64,000 nt of DNA from Chthoniobacteraceae bacterium (GTDB taxonomy: Bacteria; Verrucomicrobiota; Verrucomicrobiia; Chthoniobacterales; Chthoniobacteraceae), in the NCBI GenBank assembly GCA_028293625.1, contig JAQGOL010000030.1:248001-312000 (forward strand), in the 5' to 3' direction. Below the pieces are notes generated by a model. It saw only the letters and a list, made by a program, of their open reading frames with translations, was not told the DNA's origin and did no database searches. This document shows positions 52,509 to 61,855 of this stretch, piece after piece; within the stretch, counting starts at the first letter, position 1; every line of letters starts with the position of its first letter. A program made the translations under genes and the position numbers.

Positions 52509-52616
52509 AGGGATTAGTGGATTGATGGATTGAAAGATTGATGGAGATTCGGCAGCGACTCTCCACGCGAGACATCTCTTTCCATTAACCCCATTATCCA
52601 ATAATCCATCAATTCA
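52509..52616. repeat. A+T-rich imperfect repeats around TTGATGGATT
   Basis: Between divergent genes, TTGATGGATTG occurs near 52517-52527, a second GATTGATGGA follows near 52536-52545, and the reverse complement AATCCATCAATTC occurs near 52602-52614. A related A+T-rich run lies upstream of purE (about 60125-60160). They were read as coding only by accident in the upstream ORF extensions of both genes. Confidence 0.5.
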
Positions 52617-52637
52617 TTCCCCGCCGTTCTGCTGCGT

Positions 52638-53375
52638 ATGACCAAACTTTCCCTCATTCTGCTGGCCTCCTGCGTCCTCTCCACCGAGGCGGCGCCAGCG
52701 CCCAATAGCCCCGAAAAAACAAAGCCGGCGGCCGCTTCGCCTGCCGCGCCCAAACCATCCGCCGCGGCAAAAGCAAAAACGCCCGAGCCCGAGGCCACTC
52801 CCGAACCAAAAAAGCGCGGCCTGATGGGACGCGTTTTTGGAAAAAAAGAGACCCCTGAAGCAACTCCGGCCGCGACTCCGGCGCCGCAGGCCGCCCCGAC
52901 TCCCAGGACCGGACGCAAATCGCGGCCTGCCGACGACTCGCAGGAAAGCTCCACGGCAAAATCAAAAAAAGCGGACCCTGAAAAAGCGGCGGCTCAAAAG
53001 GCGCAAGCAACCGAGTCTTCGCCGGAAAAGGCGGCCAATGCGCAACCAGCCACCACCACCAGAGGCAAAAAGGGCGCGAAAACGCCGGTGGCAGCCGTTA
53101 AAAAACCGGGCAATGAGCCGCCCGCCACCACCGATCCCGAAGTACTTGAAAAGTGGAAACTCAGCGAAGCCAAGACCAAGGCGCTTGAAGACCCGGAGTT
53201 GCGGGCGATCAAAAGCAAAGCCGACGCGGCGCTCAGCGATGAAGAGAGCCGCAAGACGCTCCGAATTTATAACAAGGCGCTTTTCAGCAAAATCCGGGAA
53301 ATTGATCCGAGCATCAAGGAACGTGCTGACAGAATGGAAATCGCCATTCTTAAGCAGCTCAGCGAGACCGAGTAA
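52638..53375 (+). CDS. Secreted Ala/Pro/Lys-rich protein
   Basis: A 245-residue protein with a short signal (LSLILLASCVLS); the LLASC could also be a lipobox with Cys12. Residues about 20-170 are low-complexity, rich in Ala, Pro, Lys, Thr and Glu, with a GRVFGKKE element. The last 75 residues form a helical domain (VLEKWKLSEAKTKALEDPEL, AIKSKADAALSDEESRKTL, LFSKIREIDPSIKER). The tail may be an anchor or binding part and the middle a spacer in the envelope. Function unknown. It is divergent from the SRPBCC gene and convergent with gdhA with two bases between stops. Confidence 0.65.
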   Translation: MTKLSLILLASCVLSTEAAPAPNSPEKTKPAAASPAAPKPSAAAKAKTPEPEATPEPKKRGLMGRVFGKKETPEATPAATPAPQAAPTPRTGRKSRPADDSQESSTAKSKKADPEKAAAQKAQATESSPEKAANAQPATTTRGKKGAKTPVAAVKKPGNEPPATTDPEVLEKWKLSEAKTKALEDPELRAIKSKADAALSDEESRKTLRIYNKALFSKIREIDPSIKERADRMEIAILKQLSETE

Positions 53376-53377
53376 CT

Positions 53378-54655
53378 CTAGGGAAAAAGGCCGCGCGATT
53401 TTTTGGCAGCGAGCACCCGCTCGACTCCGATCGCCATGGCTGCCATCCGGTGAGAGATCTTCGCACCTCGCGCCCGCCGAGTCATCGTGCTGAAAGCCTG
53501 TTCCAAAGTGCGGAACAAACGGTCGGTCACCTCCGTTTCGTTCCAGAAAAAGCTTTGAATGCCTTGCACCCATTCAAAATACGAAACGATCACACCACCC
53601 GCGTTGCAGAGAATATCGGGGATCATAAAGATCTCATTCCAGCGCTCCGCCAGGATCACGTCGGCCTCGGGCGTGGTTGGCCCGTTTGCGGCCTCGGCCA
53701 GAATCCGGCATTGGAGCCGGCCGGCGTTCTGCCCGGTAATCACGGCTTCGATCGCAGCCGGGACCAACACGTCGCAGCGCAGGGTTAACAATTCATCGGG
53801 CGAAATCGGGTCGGCTTCCGTAAAGCCGGCGAGCGAGCCGTGCACTTTCACATATTCCTCGGCGAGGTCGATGTCGATGCCTGCCGCCCGATGAAACGCC
53901 CCGGTTTCATCACTTAACCCGATAACCTTCATGCCGCTTTTATAAGCCAGCCCCTGGGCGGTCACCGCCCCCACATTGCCGAATCCTTGAATGACGGCCG
54001 TGCATTGGCTGGGCTGCATCTTTAGGATATCGAGCGCGCGTTCAATCAGATAGACCACTCCGCGCCCGGTCGCTTCGCGGCGCCCGGCGGTTCCGCCAAC
54101 GGCCACCGGTTTGCCCGTAACGATTTCCGGCACCGCATACCCTTTGTAAACGGAGTATGTATCCATGAACCACGCCATCACCTGCTCATTAGTCCCCATG
54201 TCGGGCCCGATGATGTCCGTGTGCGGTCCCACAAACGGGATCATTTCCTGCATGTAACGGCGTGAAAGCGCTTCCAGCTCGCGAAGGGAAAGTGTGCGTG
54301 GATCCACCGTCACCCCTCCTTTTGCCCCTCCATACGGCAGCCCCGTCAACGCGCATTTCCAACTCATCCACATCGAAAGGGCCGCCACTTCGCCCAGTGT
54401 CACGCCCGGATGAAAACGCACCCCGCCTTTGGTAGGTCCAAGCGCAAGATGATGCTGAACCCGGTATCCATTAAACACTTCAATCCGGCCGTCATCGCGG
54501 TGAATGGGCAGCGTCACCGCCATCGCGCGTTTTGGATAAACCATCCGGGCGCGCATGTTCGCGTCGATGTCGAGGTAATCGGCGATTACGCGGAACTGCT
54601 CGGTGGCCATGGTGAAGGCCGGGTCGGCGTAAATGTCGTGGGCGGAAATGCTCAT
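53378..54655 (-). CDS. gdhA: Glutamate dehydrogenase (Glu/Leu/Phe/Val dehydrogenase family)
   Basis: Interconverts glutamate and 2-oxoglutarate plus ammonium. The 425 residues have GPTKGGVRFHP, the catalytic lysine region PYGGAKGGV, PDMGTNEQVMAWFMDTY, and a nucleotide-binding GFGNVGAVTAQGL. This length and layout match hexameric bacterial GDH; coenzyme choice cannot be read safely. It links to amt in the same window through nitrogen use, but is not near it. Confidence 0.93.
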   Translation of the reverse strand: MSISAHDIYADPAFTMATEQFRVIADYLDIDANMRARMVYPKRAMAVTLPIHRDDGRIEVFNGYRVQHHLALGPTKGGVRFHPGVTLGEVAALSMWMSWKCALTGLPYGGAKGGVTVDPRTLSLRELEALSRRYMQEMIPFVGPHTDIIGPDMGTNEQVMAWFMDTYSVYKGYAVPEIVTGKPVAVGGTAGRREATGRGVVYLIERALDILKMQPSQCTAVIQGFGNVGAVTAQGLAYKSGMKVIGLSDETGAFHRAAGIDIDLAEEYVKVHGSLAGFTEADPISPDELLTLRCDVLVPAAIEAVITGQNAGRLQCRILAEAANGPTTPEADVILAERWNEIFMIPDILCNAGGVIVSYFEWVQGIQSFFWNETEVTDRLFRTLEQAFSTMTRRARGAKISHRMAAMAIGVERVLAAKKSRGLFP

Positions 54656-54834
54656 GGGAAATGGGGTGGGGAATGAGGGTTGGATTCAGCGAAAAGCAAA
54701 CAGGCCTCACGATACTCAACCCGGCCCGATTTGTTAGCGGCACTTTCCATCGCGCAAAGAGTGCCCGTGTATTTTAAAAATCAGCCGTAGAGGAACAACG
54801 TTGAACAGGCATCCGATCCGGCTACGCTTCCCAC

Positions 54835-55644
54835 ATGCAGATCTCCCCGTCGTTTCTGACGTTCTCGCTGGCCCAGGCATTGCCCGTCCCCCCGTCGGAT
54901 CTCGACGCGATGACTGGTGAGTTCTCCCGGCTTCAATCGCAATTTTTAAACAACATGCTGCCCTGGGTATTGGCCAGCCAGTTGATTGTCATCCTCGCTT
55001 ACTGGATCGCCTCCAGAATCTGCAATCCAGAACAAGGCCGGCTTAGCAACGCGATTAAACTCTGGGTCCTGACCTGGGTGACATGGGTCGCGATCGTGAT
55101 TGCAGGGGGGGTCGTCCTTTACATTTCCGCCACCCAAACTCCCTCTCCGGCCATGACTTTTGCCAGCGTCTGCGTCGCTATCCTGCTCTTTTTCACCGTC
55201 CTTTTCGGTCTGCCGATGAAGGTCTACAAAATCAGTTTCCCCACTTCCATTGGCTTTGTTGTCATTACCTTGATTCTCAACGCCGCCGGCAGTCTGGCCA
55301 CGAGCCGCATTATCGCTCCTCCCATTGATCCGCAGGAAGTCCGCCAGCTCACAGAGCAGTATAATCATCTGCCGCTCGTGGACCGTAAAAAGTTTACCGA
55401 TCGCATCACCGGCTGGAAAAAAAGCAGTCCCGACGAAGTCCTCGCCGCCGATCGCTCAAAGTCGATTCCCGAACGGCACGCCGCTGTTCAACGCATCTAT
55501 GGCGAATTGGAAGAGCGCCGGATCGCGCTCAAGAGTGGCGACGACGCGGCGCTCGCGGCGTATTCGCGGGACGAGGCGCGTTATCAACAACTGCTAACCA
55601 CCTTGCAAACCGATGCCGCCGCCGCGGCTTCCAAGTCGCAATAG
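54835..55644 (+). CDS. Hypothetical polytopic membrane protein
   Basis: A 269-residue protein. Four hydrophobic segments are visible at about 43-62, 75-98, 106-127 and 135-157, followed by a hydrophilic C-terminal part (about 160-269) that is helical and rich in Gln, Glu, Arg and Ala (EVRQLTEQYNHLPLVDRKKF, YGELEERRIALKSGDDAALA). No known family recognised. Convergent with murJ with six bases between stops. Confidence 0.65.
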   Translation: MQISPSFLTFSLAQALPVPPSDLDAMTGEFSRLQSQFLNNMLPWVLASQLIVILAYWIASRICNPEQGRLSNAIKLWVLTWVTWVAIVIAGGVVLYISATQTPSPAMTFASVCVAILLFFTVLFGLPMKVYKISFPTSIGFVVITLILNAAGSLATSRIIAPPIDPQEVRQLTEQYNHLPLVDRKKFTDRITGWKKSSPDEVLAADRSKSIPERHAAVQRIYGELEERRIALKSGDDAALAAYSRDEARYQQLLTTLQTDAAAAASKSQ

Positions 55645-55650
55645 CTGTCT

Positions 55651-57279
55651 CTAACGTTTGATAAATCGGCCCAACTTGCGCCGCAATAAAGCGGTCACAT
55701 CCTCAAGTCCATCGATGCGCAGGAGCAGCGCGCTGCCAAAAAACAGAACGCTGCCCGCGCCGATCGTGGCGAAGAGATAAAGGGACTTTAACGGGAAGGA
55801 AAGAGCGCTCCAGCCTGCGAGAATTGTGTTTTGAGCCACCCAGCAAACCGCAGCCAGGGGAAGCACCGCCACAAAAAGTTTTCCCAGCGTCATTGCCATC
55901 AACCGCGTTCCGAGGCGTTTGGTTTCTTTGCGCATCAGGAAATAAAGGACCAGGAAATTGGTGAGCGCCACGCAACCGGTGGAAAGCGCCAGGCCGCGAT
56001 GCCCCATGTTGAGCTTGAAGGTAAAAAGCCAGTTCAGCACCAGATTGGTTCCAATGGCGCCAAAGCTCACCAGCATGGGCGTTTTACGTTTATCGATCGC
56101 GTAAAAGGCAGGCGCCAGCACCTTGATCCCCGAGTAGGCCACCAGGCCCAGCGCATAAAACTGCAGCGCCGCCGCCGTCTGATCGGTGCTCGCTGCGGAG
56201 AACTTTCCACGTTCGTAAATAAGACTGATAATCGGCCGTGCCAGAAAAACGAGGCCCACGGTCGAGGGCACCGTCAGCAAAAACGCCAGCCGCATTCCTC
56301 TTGCCAGGATCGAGCGGAATTCCTCCGTATTGCCCGCTGCGGCGCTTCGGGAAATTAAAGGAAGGGTGACCGTGCCGATCGCCACTCCAAAGAGACCCAG
56401 CGGCAATTGCATCAGGCGAAACGCATAACTGAGCCAGCTCACCGGTCCATCGCCAAGCCCCGAGGCAAAGCGTCCGTTGACCATCACGTTTACCTGCACG
56501 GCGCTCGCCGCGATTACCGCCGGCAGCATTAATTGAAGCACCGTGCGCACCCCGGGATCGTTCCACAAAAAATCCGGGCGAAAGCGAAACCCGGCCCGGG
56601 AGAGGGCTGGAAATTGCATCACAAGTTGCAAGGTGCCGCCAATGAGCGTGCCAACTGCGAGTCCAATGAGTGCGCGCTCGCCGAAGTGCGGATCAATCCA
56701 CCAGCCGATGGAGACACCACCGACGATCGAGCCGAGATTAAAAAAACTCGACGCCATCGCAGGGACGCCAAAAACGTTTTTAGCATTGAGCATTCCCATC
56801 ACGAGCGCCGCCAGCGACACCATCACAATAAACGGGAACATGATCCGGGCGAGCAGGACGGTGAACTCCCTCTTCTCGGGCGAAAAACCGCCTGCCAGCA
56901 CCCCGATCAGTTGCGGGGCGAGCAGCATTCCCAGGATCGTCAGGAGACTCAAAACAATGGCGGCCAGCGTGGCCACTTTATTGGCCAGAGCCCATGCCGA
57001 CTCATCGCCTTCCGTCTTGATCTTCTTTGAAAACGTCGTCACGAACGCAGTTGAAAGCGCTCCTTCGGCAAAAAGATCGCGCAGCAAATTGGGGAGCCGG
57101 AATGCCGCCACGAATGCGTCCATGGCAAAACCGGCGCCGAACAGCCTGGCCAAAATCAGCTCACGGCCCAGGCCCAGCACTCGACTGCACATGACGGCAA
57201 GCGCCACCACTCCTGCCGAACGAGTGCTGATTTTTTGCGGCGCGGAGACGGGTGAATCTGAGAGAGAAGGGTTGGACAC
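55651..57279 (-). CDS. murJ: Lipid II flippase MurJ
   Basis: A 542-residue MATE/MOP-fold membrane protein that moves lipid II to the periplasm for peptidoglycan synthesis. About 14 hydrophobic helices. Family marks: LGLGRELILARLFGAGFAMDAF at the start (conserved Arg and Asp in helix 1), AEGALSTAFVT, GFSPEKREFTVLLARIMFPF and LYYGIKVLAPAF-like LVAYSGIKVLAPAFYA later. The start fits well. It probably has its own transcript. Confidence 0.93.
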   Translation of the reverse strand: MSNPSLSDSPVSAPQKISTRSAGVVALAVMCSRVLGLGRELILARLFGAGFAMDAFVAAFRLPNLLRDLFAEGALSTAFVTTFSKKIKTEGDESAWALANKVATLAAIVLSLLTILGMLLAPQLIGVLAGGFSPEKREFTVLLARIMFPFIVMVSLAALVMGMLNAKNVFGVPAMASSFFNLGSIVGGVSIGWWIDPHFGERALIGLAVGTLIGGTLQLVMQFPALSRAGFRFRPDFLWNDPGVRTVLQLMLPAVIAASAVQVNVMVNGRFASGLGDGPVSWLSYAFRLMQLPLGLFGVAIGTVTLPLISRSAAAGNTEEFRSILARGMRLAFLLTVPSTVGLVFLARPIISLIYERGKFSAASTDQTAAALQFYALGLVAYSGIKVLAPAFYAIDKRKTPMLVSFGAIGTNLVLNWLFTFKLNMGHRGLALSTGCVALTNFLVLYFLMRKETKRLGTRLMAMTLGKLFVAVLPLAAVCWVAQNTILAGWSALSFPLKSLYLFATIGAGSVLFFGSALLLRIDGLEDVTALLRRKLGRFIKR

Positions 57280-57391
57280 GGAAAGAATGGAAAAAAGGAT
57301 TAAGCCGGCCGGAATTAGCCATGCATGCCGGAATCAGGCACGGAGAAAGTGAACCGTTTCAGAAGCGCACAGGACGTTTGATTGCACCACT

Positions 57392-58387
57392 TTACAAGGC
57401 GGTTGAATGCGCGGCTCTCCGCAACCGGTCCATGATCGCCACGCCAAGGCCTCGCTCCGGCACCGGTTCCGCCACGATCAAGCGCACACTGGCTTCGTCA
57501 AGCCGGCGCATCTTTGAAAAAAGCGTGGCTGCCGCCTCGCGAAGATCGGCCGTCGGGCTCAGGATCTCCACACAGGCAAACTTATGCGGTTCGGCCACGC
57601 CGCTCCATGCCAGCAGACCGACATCGCCGGTCGCCGCCTCGCCTGAAACAGCGCCGGGCAACTGAAGTTTGAGCGGTGTGCGTGGGGCATAATGGCTTTC
57701 GAGCTGTCCGGGCGCCTCCAGTTTGTGCCCCTTCTCAAAACGACAGATCCGGCCAAACTCCGCGAGCTGCTCGCTGGAAACCGGCCCGCTTCGAAGGATC
57801 CGCAAAGCGTCACCCTCCACTGCCACAATCGTTGACTCCACTCCGTGTGCGGCAGGCCCGCCATCAACCACCAGTTTTATCCGGCCATTGAGCTCACTCA
57901 TCACGTGGGCAGCGGTTGTTGGACTGATCCGGCCAAACCGGTTGGCGCTCGGGGCTGCCAGCGGCTTGCCGAACAGCTTCGCAATCTCATTAAAAACCGG
58001 GTGTGCGCTCATTCGAACCGCCACAGTTTCCAAACCCGAGGTGACAATGTCGGGGACGATCCCTTTGCGCGGCAGCACCAGTGTGAGCGGTCCGGGCCAG
58101 AATCGCATCGTCAACCCATCGACCAGAGCGCGGCTTTTCGCGGGAATTGATGCGACCAGCTCAAGCCATTCGACATCGGGCAAATGCACGATCAGCGGAT
58201 CAAAAAACGGCCGTTCCTTCGCTTCAAATATCCTGGCAACCGCCTCGGCACGCAACGCATCGGCAGCCAGCCCATAAACTGTTTCCGTCGGCAGCGCCAC
58301 GGGTTCGCCGGCCGTCAGCAGCGCCACGGCGCGATCCACTGCGTCTGCCAACGCTTCGGCCGAATGGGTCGATGCGCAGACGGTCAT
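57392..58387 (-). CDS. tsaC: Threonylcarbamoyl-AMP synthase (Sua5 type)
   Basis: Makes threonylcarbamoyl-AMP for the t6A37 tRNA modification. The 331 residues from the ATG at 58387 comprise a YrdC/Sua5 domain (about 8-200: LPTETVYGLAADALR, KERPFFDPLIVHL, GPLTLVLPRKG, VAVRMSAHPVF, APSANRFGRISPT, then VESTIVAVEG) and the extra Sua5 C-terminal domain (about 250-330), so it is the longer Sua5 form. The start at 58387 overlaps the purK stop by four bases (ATGA); an ATG at 58396 adds three residues. Confidence 0.93.
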   Translation of the reverse strand: MTVCASTHSAEALADAVDRAVALLTAGEPVALPTETVYGLAADALRAEAVARIFEAKERPFFDPLIVHLPDVEWLELVASIPAKSRALVDGLTMRFWPGPLTLVLPRKGIVPDIVTSGLETVAVRMSAHPVFNEIAKLFGKPLAAPSANRFGRISPTTAAHVMSELNGRIKLVVDGGPAAHGVESTIVAVEGDALRILRSGPVSSEQLAEFGRICRFEKGHKLEAPGQLESHYAPRTPLKLQLPGAVSGEAATGDVGLLAWSGVAEPHKFACVEILSPTADLREAAATLFSKMRRLDEASVRLIVAEPVPERGLGVAIMDRLRRAAHSTAL

Positions 58388-59541
58388 GAAAGCCATGGAG
58401 TCAGCGCTTTTTTAGCCGCGCAAACCCGTTCCCTCGCCTCATTGGTGTCGGCGCCAAATCCAACCAGATGTCCCATTTTACGTCCCGGCCGCGCCTCGCT
58501 TTTCCCGTACAAATGAATTTTCACCTCCGGAAAAGCGGCGGCCGCGCACCAGTCGGGCTCGCCATCGCTCCAGAGATCGCCGAGCAAATTGGCCATTGCC
58601 ACCGGCCCCAACAGTTCCGTTGAGCCAAGCGGCAATCCGCAAACCGCGCGCAATTGCTGCTCAAACTGACTGGTGATGGAAGCATCAAAGGAGAAATGCC
58701 CCGAGTTGTGCGGCCGCGGTGCCAGTTCGTTAATGAGGAGGCCGCCATCGGGAAGCAGGAACATTTCCACCGCCAATAAACCGACAAGATCGAGGCGCTC
58801 GGCTACGATTTCCGCCAGATGCCGCGCCCGGGCGGCCACTTCGACCGTCACGCCCGCCGGCACGACCGTCACATCAAGAATATGATTGCGATGGGCATTC
58901 TCGCAGACGGGATAGGTCTTCATTTGCCCATCGATGCCGCGCGCCACAATCACCGAAATTTCTTTCTCAAAACTCACCCACTGCTCAAGCACCGCCCCTT
59001 CTCCTTCAAAGGGGATCCACGCCGCGTCCAGATCCGCTCCCTGCTCAATTTTCTTCTGGCCCTTGCCGTCATAACCAAATGCCGCCGTCTTCAATACCGA
59101 TGGCGTTCCGATTTTCTCCACCGCCGCCTTGAATTCCTCAATGTTTGAAACGTGCGCGAAACGAGGCAACGGCAGCCCGGCCCCGCTCAGAAACTCTTTT
59201 TCGCGAAGCCGATGCTGGCAGAGATGGAGCACGCGTCCAGCCGGACGGACCACGCAACATTCCGCAGCCCATTCCACGCTCTGCACCGGCACATTTTCAA
59301 ATTCAAAAGTCAGCACATCGATCCCGCGCGCAAAATCGCGCACCGCTTCGGCATCCTCGTATCGGGCGGCGACTTCCCGGTCGGCGAGCTGTCCGGTGGG
59401 CGTGTCTTCATCGGGCGAAAAAGTATGCACCCGGTAACCCATTTTTCGCGCGGCGATGGCGAACATTCGTCCGAGTTGCCCGCCGCCCATCACACCCACG
59501 GTGCTGCCGGGCAGGAAAATTTTGGATGAGGAAATGGTCAT
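58384..59541 (-). CDS. purK: N5-carboxyaminoimidazole ribonucleotide synthase
   Basis: ATP-dependent carboxylation of aminoimidazole ribonucleotide in purine synthesis. The 385 residues are an ATP-grasp protein: GVMGGGQLGRMFAIAARKMGYRV at the start, VLKTAAFGYDGKGQKKI (ATP lid), FEKEISVIVARG, and NELAPRPHNSGHFSFDAS. Fits PurK. It follows purE by 81 bases and overlaps tsaC by four. Confidence 0.94.
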   Translation of the reverse strand: MTISSSKIFLPGSTVGVMGGGQLGRMFAIAARKMGYRVHTFSPDEDTPTGQLADREVAARYEDAEAVRDFARGIDVLTFEFENVPVQSVEWAAECCVVRPAGRVLHLCQHRLREKEFLSGAGLPLPRFAHVSNIEEFKAAVEKIGTPSVLKTAAFGYDGKGQKKIEQGADLDAAWIPFEGEGAVLEQWVSFEKEISVIVARGIDGQMKTYPVCENAHRNHILDVTVVPAGVTVEVAARARHLAEIVAERLDLVGLLAVEMFLLPDGGLLINELAPRPHNSGHFSFDASITSQFEQQLRAVCGLPLGSTELLGPVAMANLLGDLWSDGEPDWCAAAAFPEVKIHLYGKSEARPGRKMGHLVGFGADTNEARERVCAAKKALTPWLS

Positions 59542-59622
59542 AAAAACAAGGTGAAAAAAAGATTAGGAAGCCAAAGATCGCTCCCCGTGCCGGCTAAAAC
59601 CGGATGAAAAGAAAAAGCGTCC

Positions 59623-60096
59623 TCACGGCAGCTCGCACGCCAGCACATCGGCCGTTTGCTTGGATCGAAATGCCTCCAACGCATCCCGTACCCTTGAATC
59701 GTGCAAGGCAAGGATGCTCGCCGCAAACAGGCCCGCGTTTTTCGCACCGGCAATCCCGATCGCCAGTGTTGCAACAGGAATTCCCGCGGGCATCTGCACG
59801 ATGGAAAGAAGCGAATCCACGCCTTTCAGGACGCGGCTCTCCACCGGCACCCCAAGCACGGGAATCCGAGTCTGCGCGGCGATCATCCCTGGCAGATGCG
59901 CCGCACCGCCCGCGCCGGCGATGATCACCTGGATCCCGCGGCTCGCGGCATCGCGCGCAAACTCAGCCATCAACTCCGGGGTGCGATGCGCTGAAACAAC
60001 ACGCCGTTCGTTGGCAATCCCGAACGCTTCGAGAACTTCAACGGCATGGCGCATCGTTTCCCAATCGGATTGGCTGCCCATGACGACAGCCACCAT
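59623..60096 (-). CDS. purE: N5-carboxyaminoimidazole ribonucleotide mutase
   Basis: Turns N5-CAIR into CAIR, the step after PurK. The 157 residues from the ATG at 60096 ([15 protein letters not shown]) have [10 protein letters not shown] and [12 protein letters not shown], then [27 protein letters not shown], as in class I PurE. A longer start at 60219 would add 41 residues translated from A+T-rich repeat, so it is not used. Confidence 0.94.
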   Translation of the reverse strand: MVAVVMGSQSDWETMRHAVEVLEAFGIANERRVVSAHRTPELMAEFARDAASRGIQVIIAGAGGAAHLPGMIAAQTRIPVLGVPVESRVLKGVDSLLSIVQMPAGIPVATLAIGIAGAKNAGLFAASILALHDSRVRDALEAFRSKQTADVLACELP

Positions 60097-60242
60097 CGGC
60101 GCGGGAACGGAAGGAGCGGATTGCGGGATCAACGGATTATTAATTATAGGATTACTCGATGCGGCTAATTCGTGGATGATCGGCCAGCGATAGCGCCGCC
60201 ACCCCAAAACTCCCGCCATCCATTAATCTTCCTTCGCCGTCC

Positions 60243-60779
60243 ATGTCTTGCCAAAACATTGTCCTCATCGGCTTCATGGGCAGCGGAAAGTCCTCGATCG
60301 GGCGGCTTCTTTCAAAAAAACTCGGCTTTCAGTTTGTCGATACGGACCGTGTCATCATCGAGCGGGCCGGGATGGAAATCAGCGACATTTTCGCTCAGCA
60401 CGGTGAAGGTTATTTTCGCGACCTGGAAAGCACGACCCTGGCGTCCCTCACCCATCTGAGACGCTGCATCATCGCCACCGGCGGCGGTGTGGTTCTTAGG
60501 GAGACAAATCGCGCGCTGCTCAGCGGACTTGGTTTTGTCGTCGGACTGACTGCCGACGAGGAGGTCATCTTCGAGCGGGTTTCCCGCAATGCGAAACGTC
60601 CCCTGCTCCAGACCGAAAATCCCCGGGAAACGGTGCGCAGAATTCTGAATGAGCGGCTTAATTTGTATGAAGCCGCGGCCCAGTTCACCGTTGATACCTC
60701 GCAGCTGACCTACGAGCAGATCGCCGAAATCATCATCAACGAGGTGCGCCGGGCATTTCAGTGGCAGAGTGCGCCGTGA
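60243..60779 (+). CDS. aroK: Shikimate kinase
   Basis: Phosphorylates shikimate at the 3-position. The 178 residues have the P-loop GFMGSGKSSIGRLL, the shikimate-binding FVDTDRVIIE, GEGYFRDLE, and ATGGGVVL, with a lid region containing the RPLLQTENPRE stretch. It is divergent from purE and overlaps queG by four bases. Confidence 0.95.
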   Translation: MSCQNIVLIGFMGSGKSSIGRLLSKKLGFQFVDTDRVIIERAGMEISDIFAQHGEGYFRDLESTTLASLTHLRRCIIATGGGVVLRETNRALLSGLGFVVGLTADEEVIFERVSRNAKRPLLQTENPRETVRRILNERLNLYEAAAQFTVDTSQLTYEQIAEIIINEVRRAFQWQSAP

Positions 60780-61819
60780 AAGAGGAACTGGTTGCCTATT
60801 GTCAAAGCCTCGGTTTTGCCCTTTGCCGCGTTGCTGCCAGCGGGGTGCCGCCCCACGCCGCCGAATTCCATCAATGGCTCGAACAAGGACGCGCCGGAGA
60901 AATGGCCTGGCTGGAGCGAAACAAGGAACGCCGCACCGACCCGGGCCTCGTCCTCCCCGATGCGAAATCCGTCATCGTCCTTGCGATGAATTATTGGCAG
61001 GAAACGCCGGAAAACTCGTCAGCCGCTCAATTTTCAAAAGGCCGCATCGCCCGGTACGCCTGGGGCGGCGACTATCACGATCTGATTGAAGCCAAACTCG
61101 CCCTTATCGACGACTGGCTTGCCGCCCGCGGCGGACGCCAGCGTTATTACGTCGATACCGGACCTGTCCTGGAACGCGACTTTGCCGCGCTTGCCGGTGC
61201 CGGATGGCACGGCAAAAGCACGATGCTCATTCACCCGAAACTTGGCACCTGGTTTTTCCTGGCCGAATTGCTCACCACGTTGGAGCTCGAGCCGGATGCC
61301 CCGATGCCTGAGCGGTGCGGCAGCTGCAACCGTTGCATCGCGGCCTGTCCCACCGGAGCAATCACGGCGCCTCATCAACTCGATGCGCGGCGCTGTATCT
61401 CCTATCTCACCATTGAACTGAAAGGGAGCATCCCCGAGGAGTTCCGTCCCCTCATTGGCGACCGCATCTACGGCTGCGATGACTGCCTGTCGGCCTGCCC
61501 ATGGAACCGCTTTGCCCAGGCCTCCAATGAAAGCACTTTTGCCGTTCGCGATTTTGTCCATCAGATGGCGTTGCGCGATTTCCTCCAGCTCGATGACGAT
61601 ACGTTTCGAGTGCTTTTCAAAAAATCACCGATTAAACGGATCAAACGGCGCGGCTTTTTAAGGAATGTCTGCGTGGCGCTTGGAAACATCGGAAATGCCG
61701 ATGATCTGCCTGCCTTGGAGAGGGCCGCGCTTGATCCCGAGCCACTGATTGCCGAACACGCAAGCTGGGCGCTTGTACAAATCGCGCAGCGGATTGCCAA
61801 AGAATCCATTTTTCACTAG
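60776..61819 (+). CDS. queG: Epoxyqueuosine reductase
   Basis: Last step of queuosine synthesis, reducing epoxyqueuosine in tRNA with cobalamin. The 347 residues have the QueG layout: YVDTGPVLERDFAALAGAGWHGK in the cobalamin region, two 4Fe-4S motifs CGSCNRCIAACPTG and CDDCLSACPWN, and HEAT-like repeats at the C terminus. The start GTG at 60776 forms GTGA with the aroK stop; an upstream GTG at 60761 would add five residues. Confidence 0.93.
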   Translation: MKEELVAYCQSLGFALCRVAASGVPPHAAEFHQWLEQGRAGEMAWLERNKERRTDPGLVLPDAKSVIVLAMNYWQETPENSSAAQFSKGRIARYAWGGDYHDLIEAKLALIDDWLAARGGRQRYYVDTGPVLERDFAALAGAGWHGKSTMLIHPKLGTWFFLAELLTTLELEPDAPMPERCGSCNRCIAACPTGAITAPHQLDARRCISYLTIELKGSIPEEFRPLIGDRIYGCDDCLSACPWNRFAQASNESTFAVRDFVHQMALRDFLQLDDDTFRVLFKKSPIKRIKRRGFLRNVCVALGNIGNADDLPALERAALDPEPLIAEHASWALVQIAQRIAKESIFH

Positions 61820-61855
61820 CCAGCCAAGGCCGCCTCGCTCGACTATCGGCTCCTC

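Noticed and set aside
52506-52601. Longer N terminus of the SRPBCC protein
   Set aside because: The extra 32 residues come from the TTGATGGATT-type repeat region; the signal anchor begins at 52505.
60097-60219. Longer N terminus of PurE
   Set aside because: The extra 41 residues are translated A+T-rich repeat with no PurE similarity.
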